Made by a program: the position numbers and the translations under genes
Shown here: positions 8,555 through 18,382 of the stretch, piece after piece
How the letters are laid out: every line of letters starts with the position of its first letter
How positions within the stretch are numbered: position 1 is the stretch's first letter
The notes under the pieces: generated by a model
What the model was told of the DNA's origin: nothing
What the model saw: the letters and a program-made list of their open reading frames with translations, nothing else
Database searches by the model: none
NCBI RefSeq assembly: GCF_013248905.1
Contig: NZ_JABRVS010000001.1
Span: 4,650,001-4,714,000 of the forward strand
Origin: Shewanella sp. VB17
GTDB lineage: Bacteria > Pseudomonadota > Gammaproteobacteria > Enterobacterales > Shewanellaceae
DNA length: 64,000 nt
Direction: 5' to 3'

Positions 8555-10265
8555 GGAAATCCTTAGCGGCATCAATTACCGCGCTCACTGCACCAATACG
8601 TACCGTGAAGTTACCAAAGGTTTCTTTCTCTTCTCGCTCCGCCACATAACGGGCAAACAAACTGTCGAGTTCAGATAAAATGTCAGCCTCTTGAATATTT
8701 TCACGGTATAACTTATTTAAACGTGTTCCTTCAAAATTGGCCCCTAAATACAGATTATAACGACCAGGGGCTTTGCCCACTAAGCCAATTTCAGCTGCAA
8801 ATGGGCGCGCACATCCATTGGGGCAGCCCGTCATACGAATAACAATACCTTGATCAAGGAAACCGTGTTTTTCCTGCAAACATTCGACCTTCGTTAAAAA
8901 ATCAGGAAAATAACGCTCAGCTTCAGCCATAGCAAGCGCACATGTAGGCAAAGCCACACACGCAATAGATCGCCCACGGGTTTCCGTGATCACCTTGCCC
9001 ATCAAACCGTGACTTCTTGCTAATGCTTCAATTTCAGCTTTATCCTCTTCAGCCACTCTGGCGATGATAAAGTTTTGATTCGACGTCATACGAAAATCGC
9101 CTTTATGCACTTTTGCGATTTCTCTTAACCCTGTTTGCAATGGCTGGCCAGGTAAATCTTTAATTCGCCCCCCTTCTATAAATAGGGTTAAGTGCCATTG
9201 ATTATCAACCCCTTTAATCCAACCATAACGATCGCCGCGATCACCAATAACGACATCACGCTTGGGCTCAAACTTGACCCCTGCACGCTTCTCTACTTCT
9301 GCTTTAAACACCTCATAACCATACTTTACAATGGTGTATTTCAACCTTGAAAGTTTACGGTTAGAGCGATTCCCCCAGTCACGCTGAACTTTAAGAATGG
9401 CTTCGGCAAACTTTAAGGTATCTTCAGCTTTAACAAAACCAAAATCATCGGCGAGACGTGGGAAGGTTTGTACTTCACCGTGCGTCGAGCCCATTCCACC
9501 ACCAGCCACTAAGTTAAAACCTATTAGTTCTCCCTTTTCAGCAACAGCAATAAAACCTAAATCATTGGTGTAAACATCGACATCATTATCTGGTGGTACA
9601 GCAACGGCCATCTTAAACTTACGCGGTAAATAGGTTTTACCGTATACAGGTTCGACATCATCCCCCTCACTTGTGACGACTTTATCATCGCCCAGCCAGA
9701 TCTCGGCATACGCTTTAGTGCGTGGGAGGTATCGGTCTGATAACTGTTTAGCCCAGTAATATGCTTGCTCATGCAAACGAGATTCAACTGGATTAGGATT
9801 GCACATCACATTACGGTTCACATCACCACAAGCTGCAATAGAGTCCAATGCTTTACTGTCTAAACTTTGAATAAGCGTTCTTAAGTTACGCTTAGAGATC
9901 CCATGATATTGAAAAGTTTGACGTGTGGTTAACCGTATACTGTTAGAGCTCGTTAATGTCGAGGAAATCTCGTCAACCCCTAACCACTGCTCAGGGCTGC
10001 AAACACCACCAGCAACACGGGCACGCAGCATAAAACTATACAAAGGTTCAAGTTTTTGCTCTTTACGTTCGTTACGTAAATCACGATCGTCTTGCTGATA
10101 AAAACCATGAAACTTAATTAGCTGCTGATCGCCTTCACTGAAAGAGCCTGTCACTGCAGTATCTAATCCTTGCTTAATCGTTCCCCGCAAAAAATCACTG
10201 TCTGTTTTCAGGTGTTCGTTTACTGATAACGCTTCCACTTTTTGTACACTTTTATCATCTGACAT
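8532..10265 (-). CDS. cysI: Sulfite reductase (NADPH) hemoprotein beta-subunit
   Basis: Siroheme and 4Fe-4S subunit that reduces sulfite to sulfide with electrons from CysJ. The cluster/siroheme cysteine pairs are visible as CVALPTCALAMAEAER and TGCPNGCARPF in the C-terminal third; the N-terminal region carries FHGFYQQDDRDLRNER and RLTTRQTFQYHG, typical of the family. About 577 residues from the chosen ATG at 10265 (GAGG 8 nt upstream); an in-frame ATG 18 nt earlier, at 10283, is the alternative. It sits between cysJ and cysH in one transcription unit. Confidence 0.96.
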   Translation of the reverse strand: MSDDKSVQKVEALSVNEHLKTDSDFLRGTIKQGLDTAVTGSFSEGDQQLIKFHGFYQQDDRDLRNERKEQKLEPLYSFMLRARVAGGVCSPEQWLGVDEISSTLTSSNSIRLTTRQTFQYHGISKRNLRTLIQSLDSKALDSIAACGDVNRNVMCNPNPVESRLHEQAYYWAKQLSDRYLPRTKAYAEIWLGDDKVVTSEGDDVEPVYGKTYLPRKFKMAVAVPPDNDVDVYTNDLGFIAVAEKGELIGFNLVAGGGMGSTHGEVQTFPRLADDFGFVKAEDTLKFAEAILKVQRDWGNRSNRKLSRLKYTIVKYGYEVFKAEVEKRAGVKFEPKRDVVIGDRGDRYGWIKGVDNQWHLTLFIEGGRIKDLPGQPLQTGLREIAKVHKGDFRMTSNQNFIIARVAEEDKAEIEALARSHGLMGKVITETRGRSIACVALPTCALAMAEAERYFPDFLTKVECLQEKHGFLDQGIVIRMTGCPNGCARPFAAEIGLVGKAPGRYNLYLGANFEGTRLNKLYRENIQEADILSELDSLFARYVAEREEKETFGNFTVRIGAVSAVIDAAKDFHEQSSHA

Positions 10266-10346
10266 GACCACAGCCTCACTCATCTTTTATTCGTGCAATG
10301 CATCTTGGCACTGCATCTTTTATCGGTTTATTGCTAAGAATCGTTC

Positions 10347-12131
10347 TTAATACACATCTTTTTGATAACGCTTATCGCTGCGCAGCTGTGCTAAAAAATC
10401 TTCAGCCTCTGTTGCTGTTTTACCACCAAACTTGACCGTTACATCTAATAAAGCTTGATGAACATCCTTAGCCATACGTTCACCATCACCACAGATATAA
10501 AGGTGAGCACCTGCTTCCAACCATTTCCACAACTCCTCACCTTGTTCAATAATACGATCCTGAACATAAATTTTATGCGCTTGATCACGTGAAAAGGCCA
10601 AATCAATACGCGTTAAAAAACCCTCTTTTAAAGACTGTTGCCACTCTGTTTGATAAAGAAAATCTTGCTCAAAATGTGGATTGCCAAAAAATAACCAACT
10701 GTCTCCCCCAGCCCCTTGCGCTGCCCTTTCTTGCATGAAAGCACGAAATGGAGCAACGCCAGTTCCAGGGCCAATCATTATTACTGGAATATCAGGATTT
10801 TCAGGCAATCTGAAATGATTATTCGACTCGACATAAACGTTAATTGCTAGGCCTTCTTTTGCTTGAGCCAAAAATTGTGAAGCACCACCAAATCGGGTAA
10901 CGCCACCACGATCATCTTCAACAAGCGCGACGGTCAAATGAACTTCAGACTCCACTTCTAATTGACTCGATGCAATGGAGTATAAGCGTGGAGTAATAGG
11001 ACGTAACAACTCAAGTAATTGTTCAGAGCTAATACTGGCAGGATATTGTAAAATCAAATCAGCAACTTGATTATTTAATATACACTGACGCGTCATTTTT
11101 TTATCCGCAGCAATATTAAGCAACTCAGCATCACCGCTTAATTCTGCCCAGCCTTTTACTAACCCTGGATAAAGTTGTGTGAGTTCTTTCTTCTCAATTA
11201 AGGCTTGCCTCAATGACAATGAGTCTTTACCAAGCGTCACCTGAGACTCTCCATCAAGAGACAGTTTAACCAAGATTTCATCAACCAAATCGACGCTATT
11301 ACTAAACCAAACACCTAAAGCATCACCCGCTCGATAAATCAATCCTGACTCACCTAAATCAATTTCAACATGACGTACATCACGATCTGCATCGCGACCC
11401 GTCAATTTTTGACTCACTAATAATTCAGCGGCATACGGTTTTTGCTTAGTGAATTGACTTTCGTTAATATTGGCAGAAGGTGAAATTGAAACAACACTGG
11501 CCCCTCTAATTTCAATCAAGGGCTTAACCGCTTGCAATACAGCAGACTGCCACAATTGAGCTGACGCTTCATAATCGACATCACACTCTACAAGCGGCTG
11601 AATCGCTGTCGCACCAAGACCTGCTAACCTTTCATCAAAATCTTTACCTGTTTGACAGAAAAACTCATAACTTGAATCACCTAGCGCTAATACTGAGTAG
11701 TGTAGATGCGCTAAACTAGGCGCTCGCTTAGACGCTAAAAACTTATGCAACTCGATGGCATCATCTGGGGCTTCCCCTTCACCATGAGTACTGACTACAA
11801 CTAACAGTACCGTTTCCTGCTTAAGTTGGCGTACCTTATACTCACCCATCGATGACAAGTTAACTGCATAGCCTTGAGCTCTGGCTTCATTAGCCAACTC
11901 ATTAGCCACCCCTTTACCATTGCCTGTTTGACTCGCATACAAGATAGTAAGTGTCTGCGCTGGCGCAGCTTCATCGCCAGTTTGACTGGCTCCCTGCTCC
12001 GCAGTAGCAGATAAATAGCCACTTACCCAAGCAAGTTGAACGGTGCTCAGCTCAGAGGTGAGCTGTTTTAATTTTTCTACTTGTCCTTGGGACAAAGGAG
12101 AAGCGAACGATGAAAGCTCTTTTAACAACAT
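10347..12131 (-). CDS. cysJ: Sulfite reductase (NADPH) flavoprotein alpha-subunit
   Basis: 594-residue diflavin reductase that passes electrons from NADPH through FAD and FMN to CysI. An N-terminal flavodoxin domain (ILYASQTGNGKGVANEL near 65-80, then STHGEGEAPDDA and LALGDSSYEFFCQTGKDFD) is followed by an FAD domain (RLYSIASSQ) and an NADPH domain (MIGPGTGVAPFRAFMQER, then YICGDGERMAKDV), ending in the typical KRYQKDVY. Length is normal for the family. First gene of cysJIH; a palindromic CysB-type candidate lies about 80 nt upstream. Confidence 0.97.
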   Translation of the reverse strand: MLLKELSSFASPLSQGQVEKLKQLTSELSTVQLAWVSGYLSATAEQGASQTGDEAAPAQTLTILYASQTGNGKGVANELANEARAQGYAVNLSSMGEYKVRQLKQETVLLVVVSTHGEGEAPDDAIELHKFLASKRAPSLAHLHYSVLALGDSSYEFFCQTGKDFDERLAGLGATAIQPLVECDVDYEASAQLWQSAVLQAVKPLIEIRGASVVSISPSANINESQFTKQKPYAAELLVSQKLTGRDADRDVRHVEIDLGESGLIYRAGDALGVWFSNSVDLVDEILVKLSLDGESQVTLGKDSLSLRQALIEKKELTQLYPGLVKGWAELSGDAELLNIAADKKMTRQCILNNQVADLILQYPASISSEQLLELLRPITPRLYSIASSQLEVESEVHLTVALVEDDRGGVTRFGGASQFLAQAKEGLAINVYVESNNHFRLPENPDIPVIMIGPGTGVAPFRAFMQERAAQGAGGDSWLFFGNPHFEQDFLYQTEWQQSLKEGFLTRIDLAFSRDQAHKIYVQDRIIEQGEELWKWLEAGAHLYICGDGERMAKDVHQALLDVTVKFGGKTATEAEDFLAQLRSDKRYQKDVY

Positions 12132-12211
12132 GGAACAGCCCTATATCTGTGTAATGCCTGTTAGCTTAGCCCCTATGTTAAAAAGCAAAAAAGAATAAAA
12201 TATGATTTTTA

Positions 12212-12226
12212 ATTCCTTTTTGGAAT
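12212..12226 (-). promoter_or_regulatory. Candidate CysB box upstream of cysJIH
   Basis: ATTCC-N5-GGAAT is a T-N11-A palindrome of the LysR-regulator kind, centred about 88 nt upstream of the cysJ ATG. CysB, a LysR-type activator, controls cysJIH in enterobacteria. The match here is a pattern inference, and no core promoter was confidently picked out. Confidence 0.35.
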
Positions 12227-12396
12227 ATAGGATAAAATTGACACATCAAATGCCTGTGTCTTTATGATCACCATCATGGTAGGTTTTTGCTAGATACGAT
12301 TAAGATACGTTCAAACATTGCACAATATAGAAACATCTGCTTATATAGTGTATTGACATTAATAAATAAGCTAATTATGGAGGGGTGTAAATTCAA

Positions 12397-12666
12397 ATGG
12401 ATTCAATTGATATCACACCAAGTGCCAATAACAAAAGGTTGGAACAACCGGATAGCGAACAACACTGGCATCTATTGTCTACCGCGCAAATATTTGCATT
12501 TTATACATTAACAAAAATTGGCTTCCAGCTTCTTTTTGTTAGACAATCCTCAGATGAAAAACTCGCTGTGGCGAGACAAGATCATAAAATAATAACAATC
12601 GACAGCACAGGAGAAATAGACTTTAATCCGGTATTAATACTTAGAGAAAACATTAAACAGGTCTAA
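12397..12666 (+). CDS. Small hypothetical protein, 89 aa
   Basis: Not recognised. The ATG is preceded by a strong GGAGGGG, though at a rather long spacing of about 11 nt. The product is mixed polar/hydrophobic, with a central stretch HWHLLSTAQIFAFYTLTKIGFQLLFVRQ, then a short beta-like tail; there is no signal peptide and no known motif. It is divergent from cysJIH and converges on the TetR gene 18 nt after its stop. The good ribosome-binding site and clean boundaries favour a real gene, but it could be a fragment. Confidence 0.5.
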   Translation: MDSIDITPSANNKRLEQPDSEQHWHLLSTAQIFAFYTLTKIGFQLLFVRQSSDEKLAVARQDHKIITIDSTGEIDFNPVLILRENIKQV

Positions 12667-12684
12667 AAACACCTCTATTAATAG

Positions 12685-13164
12685 TTAAGTTACATTAATT
12701 TCAGTCGCTTGAGACAACATTATTACCGCGCTTCTCCCCAGAAGAACACTTATCATACGCTCCCCTGCTACACCGAAGGCATTAGCCGCTTTTTCGTAAA
12801 CTAAGCTTATCGCCTTAAACGAAGTCACATCATGAGTTACGTCACCGCATAAACTAAAAAACAACTTGAGAATCATATATATTGTCTTACTCTCTAAAGA
12901 TGTTAACCATGAATTTTCAAGTGTATCTAAACTGCTAAAATCGAGTTCATCCAAGAAAAGGCAACTGATTTGAGGATCTAGACATGCAACAAAATTGACT
13001 TTATGGGGAAAATGATGACTTATTCCAGTACGGCTTATCCCTGTCGCTTTTGATAAAGTAGTATAGGACATAGCGTCATACCCAAGAGTCAACAATTGTT
13101 TGAGCGCCTCATTCATAATATGATTAATCGTTTGTTCTGTTTCTATTTTTGAACGCTTGGCCAC
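12685..13164 (-). CDS. TetR/AcrR-family transcriptional regulator
   Basis: 159-residue protein with an N-terminal helix-turn-helix: LKQLLTLGYDAMSYTTLSKATGISRTGISHHFPHKVNFVACL (about 19-60) follows the TetR_N pattern exactly. The C-terminal ligand domain is short (family usually ~190-210 residues). Translation begins at GTG (13164-13162) with AGGAG 8 nt upstream. No clear target gene adjoins it; the flanking small gene is convergent, and lpxL is 420 bases away on the other strand. Confidence 0.85.
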   Translation of the reverse strand: MAKRSKIETEQTINHIMNEALKQLLTLGYDAMSYTTLSKATGISRTGISHHFPHKVNFVACLDPQISCLFLDELDFSSLDTLENSWLTSLESKTIYMILKLFFSLCGDVTHDVTSFKAISLVYEKAANAFGVAGERMISVLLGRSAVIMLSQATEINVT

Positions 13165-13584
13165 CTGATGATCTCCTACTCGTGATATTTTTATGACTTA
13201 AAAATAATGAGAATAGATCTTAACAAACCACATTAGGGAATTCTTTAGTAACTTGCTCAATAGACGTACTAATAGAAAAGTGTTCAGCTAAGGTTCAGTT
13301 AAAAATGTAAAAAACGAATTTATCATTTTATTCAATACTCTATTAATATTTTACCCGTTATTATTGGCTATGTTTTATCACAATAACGCCAGCTCAGAAA
13401 CCATTGTTCCTCTATTCCTATACACCCCAAAAAATGGGTTATAATATTCAATCTTATTAGCTTCACACATATCACCTCTACCATTAATGAAGTGATGAAT
13501 AAGAGTCAAAAACAACAATAATTTTTATTTTTTTGCTCATTGTACGTTAGAATAGCCACCTAACTTGTCATTTCTGAGTTTAAC
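13165..13584. other. A+T-rich intergenic stretch, no gene recognised
   Basis: 420 bases between the divergent TetR and acyltransferase genes, so promoters for both should lie here. A short CCCCA-N5-TGGGG-like palindrome occurs near 13427-13440. No RNA gene, clear sigma-70 promoter or coding frame could be supported. Confidence 0.4.
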
Positions 13585-14511
13585 GTGGTCGAAAAAGCTG
13601 AATTTTCAAATCATCTGTGTCATCCAAGATACTGGTTGCTCTGGCTAGGTGTCGCTCTTATGCGTCTAACTCAACTGCTCCCCTTATCAATGCAAATGAA
13701 GCTAGGGGCAATTATAGGCCGTTTAGCAAAAAAGATGATTGACGACCGAGTCAATACTGCCAAGCGTAATTTAGAATTGTGTTTTCCAAACATGAGTCAG
13801 CAAGAGCAAAGTCAACTACTGAACCAAAACTTCGAAGAAACAGGCAAAGCGATTTTTGATACCATTAATGCATGGTGGTGGTCAGATGAAAAAATTAAGC
13901 GTCATATGAACATGAAAGGCCAACAGCATGTAGAACAAACACTAAGTGATGGTCATGGTGTTATTTTATTCGCAGTCCATTGCCTCCCGCTTGAGATGGG
14001 GGCCAGAATATTTGGTCAATTTCAGCCAGGAGTCGGTGTCTATCGGCCTCATAATAATCCGGTCATCGAATACCTACAGGTCAAAGGGCGGCTTAGATCG
14101 AACAAAGCTCTAATTCCTAAACGCGATCTTCGTCAGATGGTTCGTTGCCTTCGTAAGCCAGATGTCATTTGGTATACTGCAGATCAAGATTTTGGTCGTT
14201 CAAGTGCTGCTTTTATTCCATTTTTCGCCATGCCGGATGCTGCTACTATTACAGGTGCTACCACCTTAGCTAGACTTGGCAAAGCGAAAGTTTTACCCTT
14301 CCGTGTTGAGCGAAATGCTGATGACAAGGGTTATAGTATCGAAATCTCACCACCTCTAGATGACTTCCCAACTAAAGACGAAATTGAAGATGCGAAGCGA
14401 GGTAATGATATTATCGAGCAGATAATTAATAAGAATCGTGCCCAATATATGTGGCTACACAAACGATTTAAAACACGTCCACATAAAGACGACCCTTCAG
14501 TATATAAGTAA
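13585..14511 (+). CDS. lpxL: Lipid A late acyltransferase, LpxL/LpxP type
   Basis: Inner-membrane enzyme adding a secondary acyl chain to Kdo2-lipid IVA. The 308-residue protein follows E. coli LpxL from HPRYWLLWLGVAL at the N-terminus (membrane anchor near 15-35) through the catalytic HxxxxE in FAVHCLPLEMGARIFG (about 132-137), then VYRPHNNPVIEYLQVKGRLRSNKALI and ADQDFG. The start is a GTG at 13585, chosen because the conserved N-terminus begins there; the ribosome-binding site is weak. It could equally be an LpxP-like paralogue. It is monocistronic. Confidence 0.88.
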   Translation: MVEKAEFSNHLCHPRYWLLWLGVALMRLTQLLPLSMQMKLGAIIGRLAKKMIDDRVNTAKRNLELCFPNMSQQEQSQLLNQNFEETGKAIFDTINAWWWSDEKIKRHMNMKGQQHVEQTLSDGHGVILFAVHCLPLEMGARIFGQFQPGVGVYRPHNNPVIEYLQVKGRLRSNKALIPKRDLRQMVRCLRKPDVIWYTADQDFGRSSAAFIPFFAMPDAATITGATTLARLGKAKVLPFRVERNADDKGYSIEISPPLDDFPTKDEIEDAKRGNDIIEQIINKNRAQYMWLHKRFKTRPHKDDPSVYK

Positions 14512-14562
14512 CATTATCGAAACATACTGTTATCAACGATAAGTTAGACGCTCATATACACA

Positions 14563-14982
14563 CTAAAAATCGATAAGTTTCAGCCGCTCATGAAACTGCA
14601 TTAAAATATTATCTAATTGATTATTTTTAAGTGAATCCAGATTAATCACAGCACGTAAGTCATATGAACCTTCTATTTTTAATAGAAAACATCCATTCCC
14701 CTCGACACCGTCAATTGGCTTTGTTATTTCACCAATAAGTAACCTTGCATTGGTTATTAATAGCTCTTCAGTTGTTGATAATGAAGACCAAATCAACAAT
14801 CTATCCTCATGTAAAGAAATATTAATAGGCAGACTATCGTACAATGCTATTTCTATAGTAGAGTGCAAATCAAAATTATTTAAGAGCTCATTTTCAACTC
14901 CCAGTTCACTTAGTGCATCACGGACTAAAACAGAGATATTTTGATCAATATTTTGTAAAAATGAAAGTGGATTACGGATCAT
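14563..14982 (-). CDS. Type III secretion chaperone, InvB/SpaK/Spa15-like
   Basis: A 139-residue acidic cytosolic protein resembling class IB effector chaperones. The stretch VRDALSELGVENELLNNFDLHSTIEIALYDSLPINISLHEDRLLIWSSL lines up along its length with Salmonella InvB (SpaK), including the diagnostic D-x-HSTI followed by I.IS...D...IW. Such proteins are homodimers that bind the N-terminal chaperone-binding region of effectors. It is divergently placed beside a putative effector gene, the classical arrangement of a cognate pair. No type III apparatus genes occur in the window. The recognition rests on remembered family sequence, not a search. Confidence 0.72.
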   Translation of the reverse strand: MIRNPLSFLQNIDQNISVLVRDALSELGVENELLNNFDLHSTIEIALYDSLPINISLHEDRLLIWSSLSTTEELLITNARLLIGEITKPIDGVEGNGCFLLKIEGSYDLRAVINLDSLKNNQLDNILMQFHERLKLIDF

Positions 14983-15248
14983 GCTGCATTTCTTTATTCG
15001 TTATTTTTATAACCAGAACATTAATACTAAAGGTGATACTTTTCTATCATAATTAGTTGTAATTTTATAAATAGAAAGTGTTGTCTGCAGCAAGAGGGGG
15101 GATAACTTCAGGCTGTTCAAAAAACAAGCTGAATTCAAATGAAAAAATAAATATTTGAATTAAAAAGCAAAAAAAAACTAATTGACGACTGACAAAAAAA
15201 TGCCGCATGCTCCAAAAAAAACTACAAAAACACAATAAAAAGGTTAAT

Positions 15249-16487
15249 ATGACCATCATACCACCACAAATCAGAGTAAAGTTTGGCTTAAATGTATCTA
15301 CTAACGAATTAAAAAAAATAGAAAAACTTGATGTAAAACATATTAAAAACATTACAACATCTCGATTAAAACAAACATTTCGAAAAACAAATAATATAAA
15401 TAAACAAAATAGAATACGGACTATTCTAAACAATATTTCTCCCAACGAACTAAAAATAAAAAAGACTTCTTCAAACATTGAGCTATATAAGCTATCGCCT
15501 AATATTGAGCTAAACCGATACCTAAATGATAAAGCTAAATTGAACGAAAAACCCTCCCAAGAAATAATAAATAGTCTGGTTCGCGCAAATGCGTCAGTCA
15601 ATGAAACACGATCAGAACTAAGTAATGGCCGCGCAAACGTACCTAGCTCGTATAGTAACGAAGCTAAAAAAATTAACAATTTTAAACCACATCATGATTT
15701 GCGAACATTGCGAGGCTATGCTCATAAGTACAACTCAACCACCTCTGATAACTTACCCACTCGAATAGCAACACAACCAGCGGTTGCTATGCTCGCTAAA
15801 ACAGGTAATTGCGGTGAGCATGCTCAAGTCGTTCACGCTATTCATGCAAATAAAATGGAAGAAGGAGAGGAAATATATCAGGTAAGTAAAAAAGGGTTTG
15901 ATCATCAATGGGCGCATTTGTCTACCAGCACGAAAGAACACACTAAAGATGAGAATGGAGTGATGAGAAAAATAACAACTGAGAAAAAAATTGTTATGGA
16001 TCCATGGGCTTATGGGCCTGCAATTTTATCTGAGGACTCTGCATTTGAAAAAAATAATCCCAAAATAGATAAATTTGATATCATAAAATCTAAAGATGAA
16101 GGTCATCAATACAATACTAGAGTCATGGCTCAAAAAAGTAAGATTGAACAGGGAGCTACATTAGCCTACGGGCGTTCTCTACAATCCATGTTGAATGAGC
16201 CTGTCTCGACAAAAGATCAGGGATTGAGCAGATGGGCCAAGACCAATCTTATCTCAGAAAAATTTAACCAAAAAGTAAAAAATGCTGAGTTACAGCAGGT
16301 TAAAAAGTTAGATCAATTAGGTAAAAAGGATCAATTAGACAAATTAGATAAAGAAAGTAAACAACAAGCCGAACATAAAAAGAATGTGATGAATGATATT
16401 CGTAAAGTCGGTGTATTGAGAGAAACTATAGTAGACATGCCAATTAAAATAGCGACTGATAAAAATTATATAAAAAAATTATTTTAA
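15249..16487 (+). CDS. Putative type III effector with Cys-His-Asp (papain/transglutaminase-like) pattern
   Basis: 412 residues from the ATG at 15249, preferred over an in-frame ATG at 15207 because AAAAAGG lies 5 nt upstream. The N-terminal ~150 residues are Lys/Asn/Ser-rich, without a Sec signal, like type III secretion and chaperone-binding regions. The middle carries LAKTGNCGEHAQVVHAIH (Cys188), FDHQWAHL (His219/His223) and VMDPWAYG (Asp251), an order and spacing suggesting a Cys-His-Asp hydrolase or transglutaminase-type fold. The C-terminus has a Lys/Gln-rich coiled-coil-like run (QLGKKDQLDKLDKESKQQ). It is divergent from an InvB-like chaperone gene. The exact family is not recognised; catalysis is inferred. 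Confidence 0.65.
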   Translation: MTIIPPQIRVKFGLNVSTNELKKIEKLDVKHIKNITTSRLKQTFRKTNNINKQNRIRTILNNISPNELKIKKTSSNIELYKLSPNIELNRYLNDKAKLNEKPSQEIINSLVRANASVNETRSELSNGRANVPSSYSNEAKKINNFKPHHDLRTLRGYAHKYNSTTSDNLPTRIATQPAVAMLAKTGNCGEHAQVVHAIHANKMEEGEEIYQVSKKGFDHQWAHLSTSTKEHTKDENGVMRKITTEKKIVMDPWAYGPAILSEDSAFEKNNPKIDKFDIIKSKDEGHQYNTRVMAQKSKIEQGATLAYGRSLQSMLNEPVSTKDQGLSRWAKTNLISEKFNQKVKNAELQQVKKLDQLGKKDQLDKLDKESKQQAEHKKNVMNDIRKVGVLRETIVDMPIKIATDKNYIKKLF

Positions 16488-16521
16488 TAAATATTATCCC
16501 ACTTTAAGCTCTGCTGATAAA

Positions 16522-16551
16522 CAGTCTCCTTCTTCCTCCAAAAGGAGACTG
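16522..16551. terminator. Hairpin between the effector and nhaP2 genes
   Basis: CAGTCTCCTT (16522-16531) and AAGGAGACTG (16542-16551) form a perfect 10-bp stem with a 10-nt loop between two convergent genes. No T-tract follows, so efficiency is uncertain. Confidence 0.5.
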
Positions 16552-16650
16552 CTAATTATCTGTCTAACTGAGCCATTGAAAATTAGCTTGCTAAAACAAC
16601 TCAATATTTGAAAAATGCTCTATAACTAATTAGTATAACGCACATCAAGA

Positions 16651-18382
16651 TCATTTTATAAGCTCTGAGGGTAAACGTATACCCACCTTCGTTGCTACAC
16701 CCTGTTCTAATTCAAAAATAATCCAGTACAGGGATTGCCACTCAAACTGATCACCGACGACATGCTCACCCACTAAATGTTCACTCATCAGTTCACCTAC
16801 TGACATACAAGATGTTTTATCATTTAATGTTAAACCATAAATAGGGGCAAGTGCTGACAATTTAATGTCAACATCTAAGAAAAAGTCACCAAAAAAGCGC
16901 GGTAATACTTTAGTCATAGGTGCTTCACTAAATAACGTGCCTAATGCATCGAGATCTTTCTCATGACCTAAGACACATAAGGTATCACCAGAGCCTAATA
17001 TTGTACTTCCTGAGGGGTGTAACATCTCACAACCTCGATACAATGCGGCAATATGAGTACCACGTGGCATATTCAATTTTCTCAGCGGCTCACCAACACA
17101 CCATTTATGTTCACTAAGACGATAAACAAACAACTCCCACTCACTCTTACGATAAATTTCAACCCCTGAGCGTGATATAGGACTAGGGATTGGAGGGAGA
17201 TCCACCTTCGCCAACCTCGCAGCACGCCCTAATGAACATCCCTGCACCAGTAAAGAAACTAATACAACAAAAAAAGCAACGTTAAAAATAAAGCTGTGCA
17301 TTCTCTAACCCCGCCATCATAGGAAATACCGCCAAAATAATCGGTACTGCACCACGTAAACCAACCCAAGAAATAAACCAACGTTCTTTAGCGCTGAAAC
17401 TTTGAAAGGGCAGTAAACTTAACCAAACAGAGATAGGTCGCGCAAATAAAATCATACCGAAAGCCAATGATAGTGCAGGAATAGCCACATCTGTCAATTC
17501 AGAAGGAGTTAACAGTAAACCCAAAACTAAAAACATACCTATCTGGCTTAACCAGGTCATACCATCGAGTACATTTAATATTGCATGGCGTCCACGAGTT
17601 GCATTATTGCCTAAAAGTAGACCCAATAAATAGATAGATAGAATCCCACTCCCCCCTAAGTAATTTGAAGTAGCAAATACAATGAGACCACCACTTAACG
17701 CTAAAATAGGGTATAAGCCATCAGCCAATTGAGTGCGATTAATCAACTGCCACAATAACCAACCTCCTCCCGCTCCCATAATAGCCCCGATGCCAAATTG
17801 CTTAATAAAGCTGATAGCCATAAAACTAACAGACACATTTTCACCCACACTGCCAAGTATCGCAATCAAAGTCACAGTTAAGAAGACTGCCATGGGATCG
17901 TTACTTCCAGATTCAATCTCTAAAGTAGCCCCTACTCGTTCATTTAAACGCTTGCCTTTAAGTAGTGAAAATACAGCAGCGGCATCAGTTGAACCAACAA
18001 TGGCACCAATCAATAAACCTTGTAGTAAATGAAGATCAAATAGCCAGGCAGCCATCAATCCTGTGAGGCCAGTAGTAATCGCCACACCAAAGGTGGCAAG
18101 AGAAAGAGCAGGCCATAAGGCAACACGAAAACTGGAAACCTGAGTACGCATTCCCCCATCAAGTAAGATCACAGCTAAGGCTAAATTACTCACTAAATAA
18201 GCAACGGAGTAATCATTAAAAGAAATACCACCTAGACCATCTTCACCAGCCAGCACACCGACACCGAGAAAGACTAATAAAATAGGGACACCTACACGAG
18301 ATGAAACCGCACTTAACAGTACACTGACAGCAATTAAAAATGCCCCGATAAGAAAAAAATGATTGATAGTCTCTGCATTCAT
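16651..18382 (-). pseudogene. nhaP2: K+/H+ antiporter NhaP2 (CvrA), interrupted by a frameshift
   Basis: Inner-membrane cation/proton antiporter of the CPA1 family. The first part (18382-17282) encodes the transmembrane region, with ILLDGGMRTQVSSFRVALWPALSLATFG and GSTDAAAVFSLLKGKRLNERVGATLEIESGSNDPMAVFLT, and ends at AGLENAQLYF-stop. The second part (17301-16651) resumes in another frame with NVAFFVVLVSLLVQG and the cytosolic TrkA-C-type domain. The break is a T5 run (A5 at 17284-17288 on +) where T4 would restore LYFNVAFF: a one-base insertion. It may be a true inactivation, a slippage site or a sequencing error. The start at 18382 has AGGGAG 7 nt upstream. Confidence 0.85.

Noticed and set aside
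12287..12511. 74-aa plus-strand frame upstream of the 89-aa gene
   Set aside because: It overlaps the better-supported frame at 12397, which alone has a GGAGGGG ribosome-binding site; no motif is seen.
15065..15679. 204-codon minus-strand frame rich in Phe/Ser/Leu
   Set aside because: It is antisense to the effector gene; its hydrophobic composition is the mirror of the Lys/Asn-rich sense codons, and there is no ribosome-binding site or recognisable domain.
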